From assembly GCA_947044405.1 (NCBI GenBank), contig CAMRHE010000645.1, positions 620,001 through 684,000 on the forward strand: a DNA stretch of 64,000 nucleotides, in the 5' to 3' direction. A program made the position numbers and the translations under genes. The stretch's first letter is position 1; the number at the start of each line of letters is the position of its first letter. Shown piece by piece: positions 1 through 12,924 of this stretch. The notes under the pieces were generated by a model that saw only the letters and a program-made list of their open reading frames with translations, did not search any database and was not told the DNA's origin. This DNA is from Leptodactylus fallax (lineage: Eukaryota > Chordata > Amphibia > Anura > Leptodactylidae).

Positions 1-2400
1 GTCCATGACTTTGCTGCATCCTGGGGAGCCCACCCCCAGTACACGGTTTACACATGTATGTCTATGAAAAAAGAAATGGTAAGCTTCTTTCATCACTGTG
101 ATGTTGTAGCAACAACTGACAGCCTCTCAATCAATAGACAGTGGTAGGTGGACCTTCCTTACAGTTCTGATGTCATATATAGCATAAAAGCTTGGACACT
201 TTAATTGTTGTAATGGTGGACATGCAAATAGATCTGTGATCTATCTCAATTCATCACAGGCTATAGCACAGTTCAGAAAAAAGCAATTACTAGAGGACTA
301 GGAGAACCTAGTGAATCAAGCAATTACCTAGGCAGATTAGTGGTAGAATTCAATAGAGATAGGATATGTTCATAGACATAGTGACGAGGTGTATCTGTGC
401 TTCTGCTGCTGCTTATACAGACAGTTAACCTTTTATTGGCAATAATCTAATTTTGTCTGACTGTTATGCAATAGAGCAATTTCATCTCTATACACATTCT
501 TTAAGCATACGTTTTTACTGACAAGACAATCTTGTTAATAAAAAAAAATGTTTTGTTAAGGACTTTTTTGTGCAAGAGTAACATTTTTTCATTAAATAGA
601 TACTGCTTAATAGCAAGGTGCTGATTTTGCCTGTGCAAATCTTAAAAAACATAACTGTTATATAACGGTTTCTTCTTGTTCACCCAATACACAGTCTAGC
701 GTGCACTAATTTTAAAAAACAATGGGGTTTGCTGAGCAATCTATTTATCCTAGTCAGAGCAGTCTTCCTCCTCTTTTAGATGAGTTGAATAAGAACAGCC
801 ATAATTGTGTGCAAACTGACGACAAAGACATGATGATTGTTGTTGGTGGTAGAGATAGTAGTGGCAGGGGATGTGGTACTACTACTACTAAGATCACAGG
901 TAGTACTGCTGGTAGTCATTCTGGTAGGAGAGCTAGGGGGATATCTGGAGGAGGAAATTCTGAGAATGTGACTTTGCCGATGATGATTCTTTTGCACATA
1001 GGACCTGGCAGCTGGGTCAGGGTGACAAGGTGACATCAGATGAAGATGGTGGTGGCAGTGGTTCTAGTATTTTCAGCCATTGCACAGGCCCAACATCCAA
1101 AAAGTCTGCCTGGGGCAAACTTATGGAAACCTCTCAGGGTGTTGAAAGTGGCACTGGTGGTGGTAATAGCGGAATTTCCTCTGATGCTGGTGACAGCAAG
1201 TACACACAGTCATCTCCCGTGTGGGGGTTTTTTACACATTGCCAAATGATAAATCCATCGCAAGATTTCCAAGCATGTACTCACATGAAAAGGCAACACT
1301 TTCTTATTTGGAATAAAAACTTGACAGTGGCACTGGCAAGGCTGTTCTACTGATTCCATGAGAGGCTATTCTGGGCCAATAGGTTAGGGCAGTGGAAGGA
1401 GCTGGCCCAGTTTGCCATCGTAATTTTATCTTGTCTGGGCTGAAGCATAAGGGCCGAGACGGTATTCAGTGCTGCTGCTGGCGTTGTAACACCTAAAATG
1501 ACAAAACTGTCCACAGGTAGCATTGAAAAAATTACTTTTATCAAAATGAATTAGGCATGGATCCTTGGGGATTTTCATACACCTCCAGTTGATGCCTCCA
1601 AATAGTGGTGTCTCTCTTTATCATCATCTTCCATTTACTGTACTGCTGATGATGCTGGCTGCTGCTACTCCTGAGTAGCTACCACCACTGCCACCACTCT
1701 GCTAGACATATCCTGCAACTTGCTCCATCATATTATGCACTGCCACACTGCTACATATGTTGCCACAGCTTCCTAGTGTGTACCACCACTGCCACCACTC
1801 AGGCAGACATATCCTGCAGCTTGGTCCATCATATTAGTCCCTGCTGCACTGCAACACATGTTGCCACAGCTGACTAGTGTCTGCCACACTGCAACCACTC
1901 AGGCAGACATATCCTGCGATCTGGTTCATCATATTATGCCCTACCGCACTGCCACGCCTGTTGCCACAGCTGCCTGGTGCCTACCACCACTGCAACTGCT
2001 CAGGCAGACATGTCCTGCGGCCTAGTCCATCATATTAGTCCCTGCTGCACTGCCACACATTTTGTCACAGCTACCACCACTCCCACAGCGTTGGTATAAA
2101 AAAAAAATATATATATTTTGATTTCATATCTGTTCCCATTACGGGATAATTTTTTTGTGCCTTTTTTTTTCTTTTTTGTAGCACTTAGAAGCCATCAAAA
2201 TGAACACCTTTTTCTACAAAATCATTGCTTTTTACAATATAACCACCATGGGGGTCTAAAAAAATGGGCTCGCACATTTCCCTAATAAATGGGTAATTTT
2301 TGGAGCATTTTAAATTTTAAATGCTTAAAAGCGAGTGTCAGTGCGGTATATGGTTAAACTCGGAGTTTGTATCCACTGCTTACCATTAATTTTTCCATAG
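1..2400 (+). mobile_element. Degenerate hAT transposon copy 1
   Basis: A plus-strand copy with its middle deleted. 720-1200 matches the reverse complement of 30050-30480. About 1365-1545 translates to a hAT C-terminal dimerisation segment (AETVFSAAAGVVTPKMTKL). 1560-2390 matches the 3' part of copy 4. The BED-finger and catalytic core regions are missing. Several short frames in 720-1540 are fragments of this decayed transposon, not host genes. Confidence 0.65.
1680..2085 (+). repeat. About 105-bp subterminal tandem repeat of hAT copy 1
   Basis: Four imperfect units containing CCACCACT...CAGGCAGACATATCCTGC...CCATCATATTA. The same unit occurs in inverse orientation in copy 4 (24872-25070), so the array belongs to the transposon family. 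Confidence 0.75.
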
Positions 2401-2589
2401 ACATATAAGTCACTTTCATTTTGACACAACTTCAGCTGTTTTTCCCTTAGAGTTAGGATTTAAATTGCTAGGTTCCTAGGAGCCTTAAGAGCATTTTATA
2501 CTTTGGTATAAGCGAATTTAAGGTGTTGTTTGTATCAAACTTGTTCAACTCAAAATAAATCTTTGTTTCGAACATCCAAACCCAAAAGG

Positions 2590-3735
2590 AAATGAATCTT
2601 CAGAGGTTCACCCATTTCTAATCATTACTATCACCACTGCCACCACCCTCTTCATTTGATATCACTTGGCACCCTGACTCAGTTGCCAGGTTCTATCTGA
2701 AAAATCATCATCTTCCATGCTTTTTTCTGAAACATCACGGCCATGCACACCCTCTACCTCCAAATTTTTCCCCTACCAGAACAACTACTGTACAATCCCT
2801 GCCACTACTACCTCCACTACCAACAACAATCATCGTGTCTTTCTCGTCTGCTTGCACACAATGCTGACTGTTCTCATCCAGCTCATTTAAAAGAGAAGGA
2901 AGACTGCTCTGACTAGGAGAAATAGATTACTCAGCAGGTGCCACATCACTACCAGGGATCTGTGTAAGTGAAGAATGTGAAGAAGACACGGTTGGCAGTC
3001 CACAAAGGCCCTTTTTTTCAGATTAGAACAGGCTAGACTGTACAGTATATTGCGTGAACACACAAAAGTAAACGCTTAAATAACAGAGTTTCTTTTTTAA
3101 GAGTAGCGAAGGCTGCAATACTGTGTAGATATGTGCACTTGAGCACCAAAAAAAAAAATGCTTAAACAATGAATATTTTTTTCAGATTAACAACACTCTA
3201 TCACACTGTATATTTGGTGACCAGAGCATAAAGAAAACCACATGAAAGTAAAAGAGGTTTTTTTTTTTTTCAGATCAGCGCAAGCGTATTCAGAGCTTTG
3301 CTGTAAGAATAGCAGTATGTATTTAATGATAAAATGTAAACCCTTGCCCAAAAATGTAATTAATAAAAGATTTTTCACTAAGAAGATTATCTTGTCAGTA
3401 AAAAGCATGTTTAAAGACTGTTTGTGTAGATGAAATTGCTCTACAGATTGACAAAATTAGATTATTGGCAATTAAAGGGTTAACTGTCCTGTCTGTGTGT
3501 CTGTATAATTCTATACATAAAGCAGGAATGTAGCAATAACTATGCTCTGACTCCTATGATCCTATTCTATTTATTGATTTCTAGCACTAATCCACCTGTG
3601 TAATTGCTTGAATCTGACTAAATTCTCCTAGTCCTGTAACTGTTGCTTTTTCAGAACTGTGCTCTGTATGATGCAGTGAGATGGAACGTAGATGCATTTG
3701 TATGTCCACCATTACAGCAACTAGAGACTGTGAAT
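2590..3735 (-). mobile_element. hAT copy 2, 5' part in inverted orientation
   Basis: Matches the reverse complement of roughly 190-1120, so copies 1 and 2 form a large imperfect inverted repeat about 1.1 kb per arm. It holds the same 5' noncoding features (GTTAACC...GGCAATAATCTAATTTTGTC) and CTACTACC-type low-complexity codons. No intact coding frame. Confidence 0.6.
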
Positions 3736-3899
3736 GCACCATCATTAGACTGAAAAAAACACAAGAAATCTATCAGATAGTTAGTGGAAATGTTAGTAGT
3801 GGTGATATCAACAGTTTGGTACATTCTGGTAAAAAAAAGAGTGCACTGGTGAACTTGGGAAATCAAACAGGCATGGACGTCCATGGCAGACAATAGTGG

Positions 3900-5565
3900 T
3901 GGATGATCACAGAATCCTTTTCCATGGTGAAGAAAAACCCCTTCTCAACCTCTTTCCGAGTGAAGAACACTCTCCAGGAAGTAGCTGTATCAGTATTTAA
4001 ATCTACCATAGGGACTTCATGAGAGCAAACACAGAGGTTTCACCACAAGGTACAAACCATTTATCAGCCTCAAAAATAGAAAGGCAAGATTAGACTTTAC
4101 CAAAAAACATCTAAAGTAGCCAGGCCAGTTCTGGAACAGAATTCTTTGGACAGATGAAACTAAGTTCAACCTGTACCAGAATGATGGGAAGAAGAAAGTA
4201 AGGAGATGGCTTGAAACGAATTATGATCCAAAGCACGCCACTTCTGTAAAACATGGTAGAGGCAGTGTGATGTCATGGGCATGCATGGCTTCCAATTGCA
4301 CTGGGTCACCAGTGTTTATTGATGATATGACAGAAAACAGAAGCAGACAGATGAATACTGAAGTGTACAGGTATATACTTACTTCTCAGATTCAACCAAA
4401 TGCAGCAAGGTTTATTAAACAGAGCTTCACAGTACAGATAGACAATGACCCAAAACATACTGTGAAAGTGACCCTAGAGTTTTTAAGGCAAAGAAATGGA
4501 ATATTCTGCAATGGCCAATTGCCTCAACCCAGATGGAGGGAACCGGAGGATGAGAGTAGTAGTGGCGGATAATGTGCCACCTGCTAGGCCGAACACACTC
4601 AACCAAGCCCCAAGCCCCACTCCTGGGCTGGACACCCGTGAGGGGGGTCCTGCAGAACTACCTGATGGTGGTGGTAGTAATACCCCCAAGGCGCTTCCAG
4701 TTGGAGAGGGGACCTCTCCTCTCTGAGCCGGTGTGATGGTGTTCGGAAGGGCCCTGATTTTATAGCAGGCATGACTCAGGCAGCCAGTGGTTGCAGTTGA
4801 ACAGGGAACAGCTTTATTGTAGCAACTGGAACAGATACAACAGCAGCTTCCAAATGGGGGTAGTAGTACCACAATGTTCAATCCCCCTGCCTTGGATCTA
4901 GGAGGGTGCCCAGGGATAATACAGGCTCTATGGAAAACTTTTCCTACTACTCCTCCTCTCATGCCACTACCAGGTAAGTATGCTGGGGACAGTGGTGCAG
5001 GGAATCCTGACAGGGATCTTGTTACCTTTAGCTTGGCCTGAGTGTAGTGTCAGTGTCCTCTCCTGCTCCTCCTGGCATGGGGTCGAAATGTCCAGACAGC
5101 AGCAACTCCCTTCTCAGGGCTGTCTCTAGTTGAGCCTGGGGCAGGTACTAATCCTCCTAGAGGCTGTTTGGGTAACCATTGAGGTCCAGTCCAGTTGAGT
5201 ACCTCTGCAGACTGCAAGAAAACCAAACTGCTCACAAGCTGGCACTGAACTGAACTAAGGCCTCAATGGATACCTAGGTCTCCTACAACCCCGCCCAGTG
5301 GCCTGTGATTGTACAGGGCTGAACCAAGGGTAAGGTTTGAACAAAGAAGGGGGAAAGTAACAAGGGAAAAGCTGCATAACAATGTATATACATGACACAT
5401 AACATAGAACATAAAGGACGGGACATACCAAAACAACCCAGAGGCACAAAAGACAAACACTTAAAGCAGCAGCACTCTGGGATGCTGCACAATCAATAAA
5501 CAGATCTCAACCTGATTGAGCATGCCTTTCAAATGCTTAAAGAGGACCTTTCATGTCCTCATGCA
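3900..5565 (+). pseudogene. Degenerate Tc1/mariner transposase, split by solo LTR
   Basis: Conceptual translation, with several stops and shifts, shows Tc1 landmarks in order: LWTDETKFNLY (about 4147-4180), KHGRGSVMSWACMAS (4250-4290), DNDPKH (4443-4460), then DLNLIEH after the inserted LTR (5500-5520). The 970-bp solo LTR at 4520-5489 sits between the DNDPKH motif and the last catalytic block, with CAAT duplicated on both sides. Non-functional. Confidence 0.8.
4520..5489 (-). repeat. Solo LTR, family L1 (copy a)
   Basis: 970-bp TG...CA unit. Read on the minus strand it starts TGCAGCATCCCAGAG and ends GGGTTGAGGCA, flanked by the 4-bp duplication CAAT (4516-4519 and 5490-5493). Related copies lie at 23944-24871, 41878-42824 and 57639-58605. 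Minus-strand AATAAA is present in the copies. The 159-codon frame here is not conserved in the other copies. Confidence 0.8.
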
Positions 5566-5635
5566 CATGCGGTTTTATATACCGCTATAAAGCCGACAGT
5601 GTGGTGAATTCAGCACACTGTTGGCTTTCCCGTTA

Positions 5636-6004
5636 CAAGTGCATCTCAATAAATTAGAATATCTTTGAAACGTTTATTTCTTTCTGTAATTACATTAAAA
5701 AAGTGACCTCCTATATTTTCTAGATTCTTTACACACAGAGTGTTCTATTTCAAGTGTTTTATTTTTGTAAATGTTGATTATGGAATACAAGTACTGAAAA
5801 TCTAAATCAAAGAAAATTTGAATATTGTAAAAAAGTTCAGTATTGTAAATTCAGTGTGTCACCTGCCAAGTTTTCCTAAGCCTTTAAATGGTCCCTCACT
5901 CTGGTTCAGTAGGACACACAGTTATGGAAGACTGCTGATTATGAATTGAATTACTGAAATGAATCAACATTTCAAAAATATTCTAATTTACTGAGATGCA
6001 TTTG
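5636..6004 (+). mobile_element. Mariner-type MITE (369 bp)
   Basis: Terminal inverted repeats of about 33 bp (CAAGTGCATCTCAATAAAT... with its inverse at 5970-6004) and TA target duplication on both sides. AT-rich interior without a frame. Confidence 0.88.
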
Positions 6005-6960
6005 TATAGTGGCTTAACGGAGGTGCTGCTCATACCTAGAAAAGTTCACATTTCAGCCATTCTTATGTGACTAAAAACACTCTGCTCGGCTTTCAGTGTC
6101 AAATTGGCATACCCTTGTGCCACATCATCTGCGATGTTCCAACTTGTTTGAATTACAGGTTGCACATATTGGAGCGTCTTTGTAAGTGGAAGAAAGTGGT
6201 GAATGATTATTGTATGCAACAGGCCACAGGAACAATGTGTTATTTTTAAATCTGCCACTGAAGGCTCATGAGACAAGTGTGTTACCTTGTGAAGTCCTTT
6301 GAGGAGGCCACCAAATTTGTCAGCAGGGACAACTGCAGCATCCATGATGTCATCCCTTTAATATATCTCTTACAAGAAACACTTATACTAGTGCAATGAG
6401 GGAGGAAGAAGAGGAATAGAGGAAATAGAGAAGGATATAGAATTTAGTTTGAGTCATGGTGAAAAAAGGACCTCGGACTCCAAGACTGAAGGAAGAGGAA
6501 GCCAGGGAAGGAGGCAGAGTCTTATTTGTTGCAAGATGATGATGATGATGACAATGGCAAACCATGCTGGCCAAGAAGACCAACCATTATAGACTCCATG
6601 GACAATGCACACACTTAGAACCAAGTAAATCCATGCCATTGCTTTTTCCAATGCGAACACTATCTTGGTGTCACATCTGCTCATATAAAAGAATCATTTT
6701 TTTATGGCTTTTTTTCTATTTTTTTTTAAACCAATTCTCACCTTTTTAACTTTTAGGCAGTCTGCCACAATTTTTTCTTCAAATTCTGTAGTTGCCACTT
6801 GCCACTGCCACACTGTTGGCATAATAACAACAAAATAAAAAACACCATTGCTTCTTCTCAGTATAGACATAATTTCTTTGCCTTTTTTTTTAACCTCCGT
6901 GTGTGTATGATAAAAACACAGGCAAAGCATCATCCCCAAAACAGGCTAATTTTTGGTTTG
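6005..6960 (+). mobile_element. Degenerate hAT transposon copy 3
   Basis: 6010-6350 matches 61800-62130 (copy 5). It translates to the same helical hAT segment (ERLCKWKKVVNDYCMQQ, FEEATKFVS). 6700-6960 resembles the 3' noncoding part of copy 1. Interrupted by stops and deletions. Confidence 0.6.
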
Positions 6961-8704
6961 TTTTAACAATTGTGACAGAATTCTGGGGTTATACCAGGGC
7001 AAAAGCATGTTGTATAAAGAGTGACCTTCAAGCCTTTCTGGAGAGTCGGTACACGGAGACCGTTTGAATTGGTTGGCAAGTATCTACTACTATGTCGCAT
7101 GGAGTCAGAGGTCTAGTCCGTGAGCATGGCAGATAGAGTCAGTGACCTGGGTGAGCAGAAGTGATACTAATTTATGCAAATGTCTCTCGAGTAATTACAG
7201 CTACTTATTACATGTGCCATTTCCTGCAGGTTGCTATTGCTGTTTTGTATCTGCAAGCAAAAAAGTCTTGGCATTAACCCCTTACCATTATATAATAAAT
7301 ATATTTGTCATGGTGATCGCATGGCCACTGCCAGAGTACCTGGCAAGAATTTGTCTGACGAACACATTCAGGTCCCTGCCACAGTCCCTGGAAGTTTAAT
7401 CCTTTACATACAGTACCACGGGCAATAGTTGTCATGGCACCCGAAGGCCTGCCCATGGCCTCCTGCACTGTCATTAACCAAAGCCTATTAGGCACATTAA
7501 ATCAATTCAATGTTTTACATCTGTTAAAAAAGGATCCATTGAATTCTATTGCGTTTCTTTAATCAGACAAAGATAGACCCTTTCCGTTTTTTTGATGGCT
7601 GTTAAAAATGGTCAGTCAAAAAAATGTACATGTGAATTGACACATTGAAATCACTGTGTTCTCAAAAGGGCTGTGTGATGGATGTTGCAAAAATGGCTTG
7701 TGAATAAGCCATAACACTTTTTAAAATTTTTAAAAAATATTATAAAAAAGTAAAAAAATTAAACATATCACAAATTTCCCCTAACACACAAATTTATGAT
7801 GTTAAAAATAAAATAATAAACAAGCAAGCACATAATTGATATTGCGGTGACTGAAGCAACTCACACTAAAAAGCTAGCATGTCATCTGACCCACACACTT
7901 CTACACAGATCGATCAACTGAAAAATTAAAAACTTATAGGTCTTATATGGCGATTCAAAAATTCACTGAGTGTGATGGCCTAGTAAAATATAACTTTTAA
8001 TAATAGCATTTAAAATGTATCAACAATAAAAACAAAAAACAATATATAAATAATGAAGCCTAAGAAAATCTGCAACAGTCAATGGGTATTATCCCCTAAT
8101 TCACAGGGTATATATAATCCTCGACACTAGATTCCCTATTAGTCATAAGGTTACTTTATCAGTACCCCCCAGAGTGTGGTGTGACACAAAATATTCCTCT
8201 GTGGGTAGCTTATTCAGTAATCTGGAACCATAGTGATGGTAGGCTGATCGCCAAACATGCCAAGGAAAGAAGACTATATCTTATGCCTTCAAAATCCCTG
8301 AACTATAGGAACTTACAGACTACCCTTCTATGTAAGTAGGGAGCATAGGCTATAATAATTTGCCCCTCCACCATAGCAGTTATAATAACACTGTTTGTGA
8401 GGGTACCGCTACCCCACTGAGTATAGCAGCACAATCAGGAAGAGTTGCCTCCATTTCTAATAAGCTGCAACTCTGGTAGTGAATTCAAGGTTGACGCGTT
8501 TCCCCCACACGGTGGAAACAGTGGGTTCCTCAGGAGACTGTCTATATACACATGAATAACCTCAAAGTACAATATGCAGTAAAAACTACAATTCCTTAGG
8601 CCCTGATGGTAGGCATAGGTACTTGATATTTTAAGCCACCAGTTAGACTGACATCTCTTTCTCAATACAGACACCAAAGCACTTGGATGTTTGGAAAATA
8701 AAGC
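6961..8704. other. Gene-free, AT-rich interval
   Basis: No conserved frame seen. 8435-8680 carries a GACGCGTTTC...CCTCAGGAGAC block of the kind found in dispersed repeats (compare 46210-46250). Remainder looks like decayed repeats. Confidence 0.5.
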
Positions 8705-8712
8705 ATCTGGTA

Positions 8713-9755
8713 CAGTGGCCTAACTAAAGTCTTGTGGGCTCCGGTGCAAACTCCCTAGAGCGAATTCTTGATAGTGACGGATATGGGTGCTGTAGCGATA
8801 TCTCAGATACTTGAAAGAGATACAGCTTTAGTACCCACAACTGCAGTTATCAAGAATACGGTGAGTGAGCAGCGCCATACCCGGCATGTAAACAATACTG
8901 GGACAGTATAATATGCTCCATAGTGGCCCTCACACAGTATAACATGCTCTACAGTGACCCAACACAGCATTATATACTTCACAGTGGCCAACACACAGCA
9001 TTATATGCTCCACAGTGGCCCCCACACAGTATTATATGCTCCACAGTGGCCCCCACACAGCATTATATGCTCCACAGTGGCCCCCACACAGTATTATATG
9101 CTCCACAGTGGCCCCCACACAGTATTATATGCTCCCAAGAGCACCCCCCTAGAGCCGGTGCTATTATTATACTCTGGGGTTGCCTCAGACCCCAGAGTAT
9201 GATAAGTAGAGGCCCAGGGGAAGTGATTAAAAATAACAAACACTTATACTCAACTTGCCTCACCTTTCCTGGGCATCCTCGCTTTATCCGGCTTTATTCA
9301 GCATCTTCCTTGATCCTCTTCTGCCTGCAACTAAGGTCTCATGTCCCAGACACCACTGCTGGGGCCTGTGATTGGGCCTCAGCGGTCACTTGAGGAGCGA
9401 TGATGTCATTACGCTGCTCCCCATGTGACCGCTGGGGCCCAATCACAGGCCTAAGCAGTGACGTCTAGGGCACGTGACCTCAGTCACAGGCCGGAAGAGC
9501 CCAGGAGAGGATGCTGAGCCCAGGAGAGGCTCACCTCTCCTGGTATCCACATCCTCTCCAGACATCAAGTATTTTTATTTTTAGTCACCTCCCCTGGGCT
9601 GGCATCTATTGGAAAGTGGCCCAGGCCCATTAACAATATGTATAGCGGTCGGGGAACCAGACTTCCCCGACCGCTATCATGGCGCTCCGGGGCTCTGGCT
9701 ATTTGTAGCTGGCCGTGGGCCCTGTGTCCCTCCGGGCCTGATCGTTACGCCACTG
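8713..9755 (+). mobile_element. Non-autonomous hAT element A with 8-bp TSD
   Basis: Termini CAGTGGCCTAACTA and ...GTTACGCCACTG form short inverted repeats. ATCTGGTA is perfectly duplicated at 8705-8712 and 9756-9763, diagnostic of hAT-type insertion. The interior carries a 31-bp minisatellite and a short palindrome around TATTATACTCTGGGG. No transposase. Confidence 0.9.
8903..9140 (+). repeat. 31-bp minisatellite in element A
   Basis: Seven to eight units of the form CCCCCACACAGTATTATATGCTCCACAGTGG, giving repeating but meaningless peptide frames on both strands. Confidence 0.9.
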
Positions 9756-9763
9756 ATCTGGTA

Positions 9764-11230
9764 GTTTCATTTTTGTCATGCCTGCACTACATATGTACAT
9801 AAGACTATAAATACTACATAGGGGTGTAACATACATAGGAGCAGTATTATAGTAGTTATATTTTTATGCATAGGAAGCAGTATTATAGTAGATATGTTCT
9901 TTTACATGCGAACATTAATTGAGGGCCTATTTTTTGTACACAGAAGTCATTTTAGTAGCTAGTGATGGTGTAGTAAATATATTAATTTTCTTTTATCAGA
10001 AAATTTTCAGCATGTGTGTCTTATTTCCTTCATTTCTTCTTATTATTTCCTTCAATTCATGCCTCTAGTAACTGATACAGTAACATATCAAGATACAATC
10101 TTATTTAAGTTTACTGCTGGGATGACTGGTTAGTACATGTCCCATATTAGTGAATAAATTGTCTCTTATTTGGGAATGATTTGTGTATTTCCAATCCAGA
10201 CTCATGAAAATTCATGCACAAAAGAAAAACACATTACTGATAATGTTTCTGATCATCTGCAGCCTCTACATAATCGAGATGAGTGAGTCACTACTATCTA
10301 TGTAACGCTGAGAGAACACTACTCATTGTGGCCAGATATTTACCAAAGAAAAATAGTTTTTTTTGGAAAAACAGGTCAATAAGTTCAATCAAACATTTCT
10401 AATTAACATCTTATAACCAGTGTATTTACACAGCAAGCATGTGTCTAGCTCTCACTTTTTTTATCAATACTGACATGAACTTTCCGCCTTTGTCCCCATG
10501 AGCGTAGATCATTTTCTGGAAATTTATATGGTATTTAGCTGCATTGGCTTTTCCTTGAGTTTCAGTTTGCACCAAAAGAACTATGTTTGGTTATGTGTTC
10601 AAGTACTATTTCTTGGAGGACTCAAATTCCTTCTGCTTCTCTCTTTTTAGTTTGGTACCTAGTGCAATGAAAATTACTCTGGTATAGGATTTGTTTGCTT
10701 CCCATACTGTTGTGGGGGAAAGTCCAAGGATAGAGTTGAGACAAAAGTAGTTTGTCAGATGTGATTCTATCAACTTAATATATTCGGTCTGATGTAAAAT
10801 GCTTTTATTGGGGCAAATATATTATGCACATTTTTTACACAAATAGGGTCTTTGCAAAAAAATGCCACAATTTTTTTTGCACTGCCTTCGCAACTTTACA
10901 AAAATGGGATGTGATGAGGGCATGCAAGGGGTGGCAATGATAACACGTCTTCATAAATCTCCCCCATTGAGTTTCCAAAACCACAATGTCTTCAACAGTC
11001 ATTAAGTGATCGACATCAGTGCATAATCTGAGATAGTGATACACACTATTTGAGAATTTTTGGTGTTTGGAAAGAGACTCATTGAAGTCATAATATAATC
11101 AAGTCTCTGAAAGGACTAGCTAGGTGTGGAATAGAAAGAGTAATCATTGAATGAGGGTTTATGATGTCTCCAAGTATTTGTATATCCTGAAAGGATCTGA
11201 CTAAATGTCTTAGGGCAGTTTGAAAGAGTC
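9764..11230. other. Gene-free interval
   Basis: No gene recognised on either strand. Mostly AT-rich apparently unique sequence. Confidence 0.5.
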
Positions 11231-11799
11231 TAAAAAGCAGGGTCAGACTGGCCCAATGGGGACCGGTGAATCCCCGGGTGGGCCCCGTGCCTTTAGGGGG
11301 CACTACCGGACCTCCACTGCCATTTTTTTTGACAGGCAGTGGAGGTGTGATAAGGCCCCCATTCACTTACCTCTCCCCGCTCCAGGCCAGAGCTCACTGT
11401 GCGTCTCACATTACATCGATGACGTAATGTGCGACGCACAGGGCCCAGGCTGCTGCGGGAAGAGGACAGGCTGAGAGCAGAAGCGGGGTGAGGTAAGTGA
11501 TGCTGCCAGAAACCAGGGAGAAGTGGTGCCGCCGACCCGATTCAGGCTTCCTGCTCTACTGCTCACAGGCTTGTAGGCCACGGGCCCCATTGAGCCTGTG
11601 GCTTACAAGCTAAGCTCTGATACTTACCTATCTGTTCTCCGGTGCCTCCTGCTTCTTCCAGCTCTGGGCACACATGACGTCATATCAGTGCGCCTTGAGC
11701 AAGAAGGAGCTGGAAGCGACAGGGACAGACAGGTGAGTAATCACCCAAAACTGCTATAGGGGGGACCAGTGAAGGGACTACTGTATGGGCCTGTGGCCC

Positions 11800-12450
11800 C
11801 TTCACTATCCCCCCCTATAGTGCCTCTGCACTATTCTCCCCCCTATAGTGGCCCCTGAACTATTCCTCCCCCTATAGTGGCCCCTGCACTATTCTCCACC
11901 CTATAGTGGCCACTGCACTATTCTCCCCCCCATAGTGGCCCCTGCACTATTTTCCCCCCATAGTGGCCCTTGCACTATTCTCCCCCCTATAGAGGCCCCT
12001 GCACTATTCTCCCCCTATAGTGGCCCCTGCACTATTCTCCCCCTATAGTGGTCCCTGCACTATTTCCCCCCTCATAGTGGCCCCTGAAATATTCTCCCCC
12101 CCCTATAGTGGCCCCTGCACTATTCTCCCCCTATAGTGGCCCCTGCACTATTCTCTCCCCCTATAGTGGCCCCTGTACTATTCTCTCCCCCTATAGTGGT
12201 CCCTGCACTATTCCCCCCCCCATAGTGGCCCCTGCACTATTCCCCCCCTATAGTGGCCCCTGCACTACTATCTCCCCCTATAGAGGCCCCTGCACTATTC
12301 TCTCCCCCTATAGTGGCTCCTGCACTATTTTCTCCACCTATAGTGGACCCTGCACTATTCTTCCCCCTATAGTGGCCCCTTCACTATTCACCCCCCATAC
12401 AGTGGCCTCTTCACTATTCCCCCTCACTTCCCCCCATACAGTGGCCCCTT
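11800..12450 (+). repeat. 29-bp minisatellite
   Basis: More than 20 imperfect units of CCCCTGCACTATTCTCCCC...TATAGTGG type. The 137-codon frame here is simply the translated repeat. It lies in a GC-rich block (11233-12540) that begins CAGGGTCAGACTGGCCC, typical of a dispersed repeat start. Confidence 0.9.
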
Positions 12451-12924
12451 CACTGGTCCCCTATACTGTATGGGGACAATTGATGGGGGCATTATATTGG
12501 GGGGGCAGTGATGGGGGCTAATATCCTGGGGGATATTAAAGGGGATATCTAGGATAACTTTTTTTTTTTTTTTTTTTAGTTAGGCTGGGGCAGGTGAAAA
12601 AAAAACCCCCAAAACTTACTCTTCTGTGCCCATTGTCTCCCAGCGTGGTTCGGTCCTGCAGCTCTGTTGTTTTCTTCCCACTGAACATGACTACCTGTGC
12701 CAGTGACGACTTCCGGCAAAAGAAAACAGCGGAGCTGCAGTACCGGGCCCTGCTGGGAAAACACCGGAGCACAGGAAACAGGTGAGTAGGTTTTTGTTTT
12801 TGTTTTTTTTTGGGGGGGGGGGGGGGGTTTCACCTCCCCCAGACTAATAATAAAATAAATAAATAAAAAAAATTATGCTGGACAACCTCGTTAAAGTGTG
12901 ACGCATTTGAGAATGTATTAAAAG

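Noticed and set aside
4483..4962. 159-codon minus-strand frame
   Set aside because: Lies in a solo LTR and is not preserved in the three other copies.
8903..9140. CRISPR-like regularly spaced array
   Set aside because: Units are contiguous tandem repeats without unique spacers, in a eukaryotic genome.
12108..12521. 137-codon proline-rich frame
   Set aside because: It is translated minisatellite; period and phase explain it fully.
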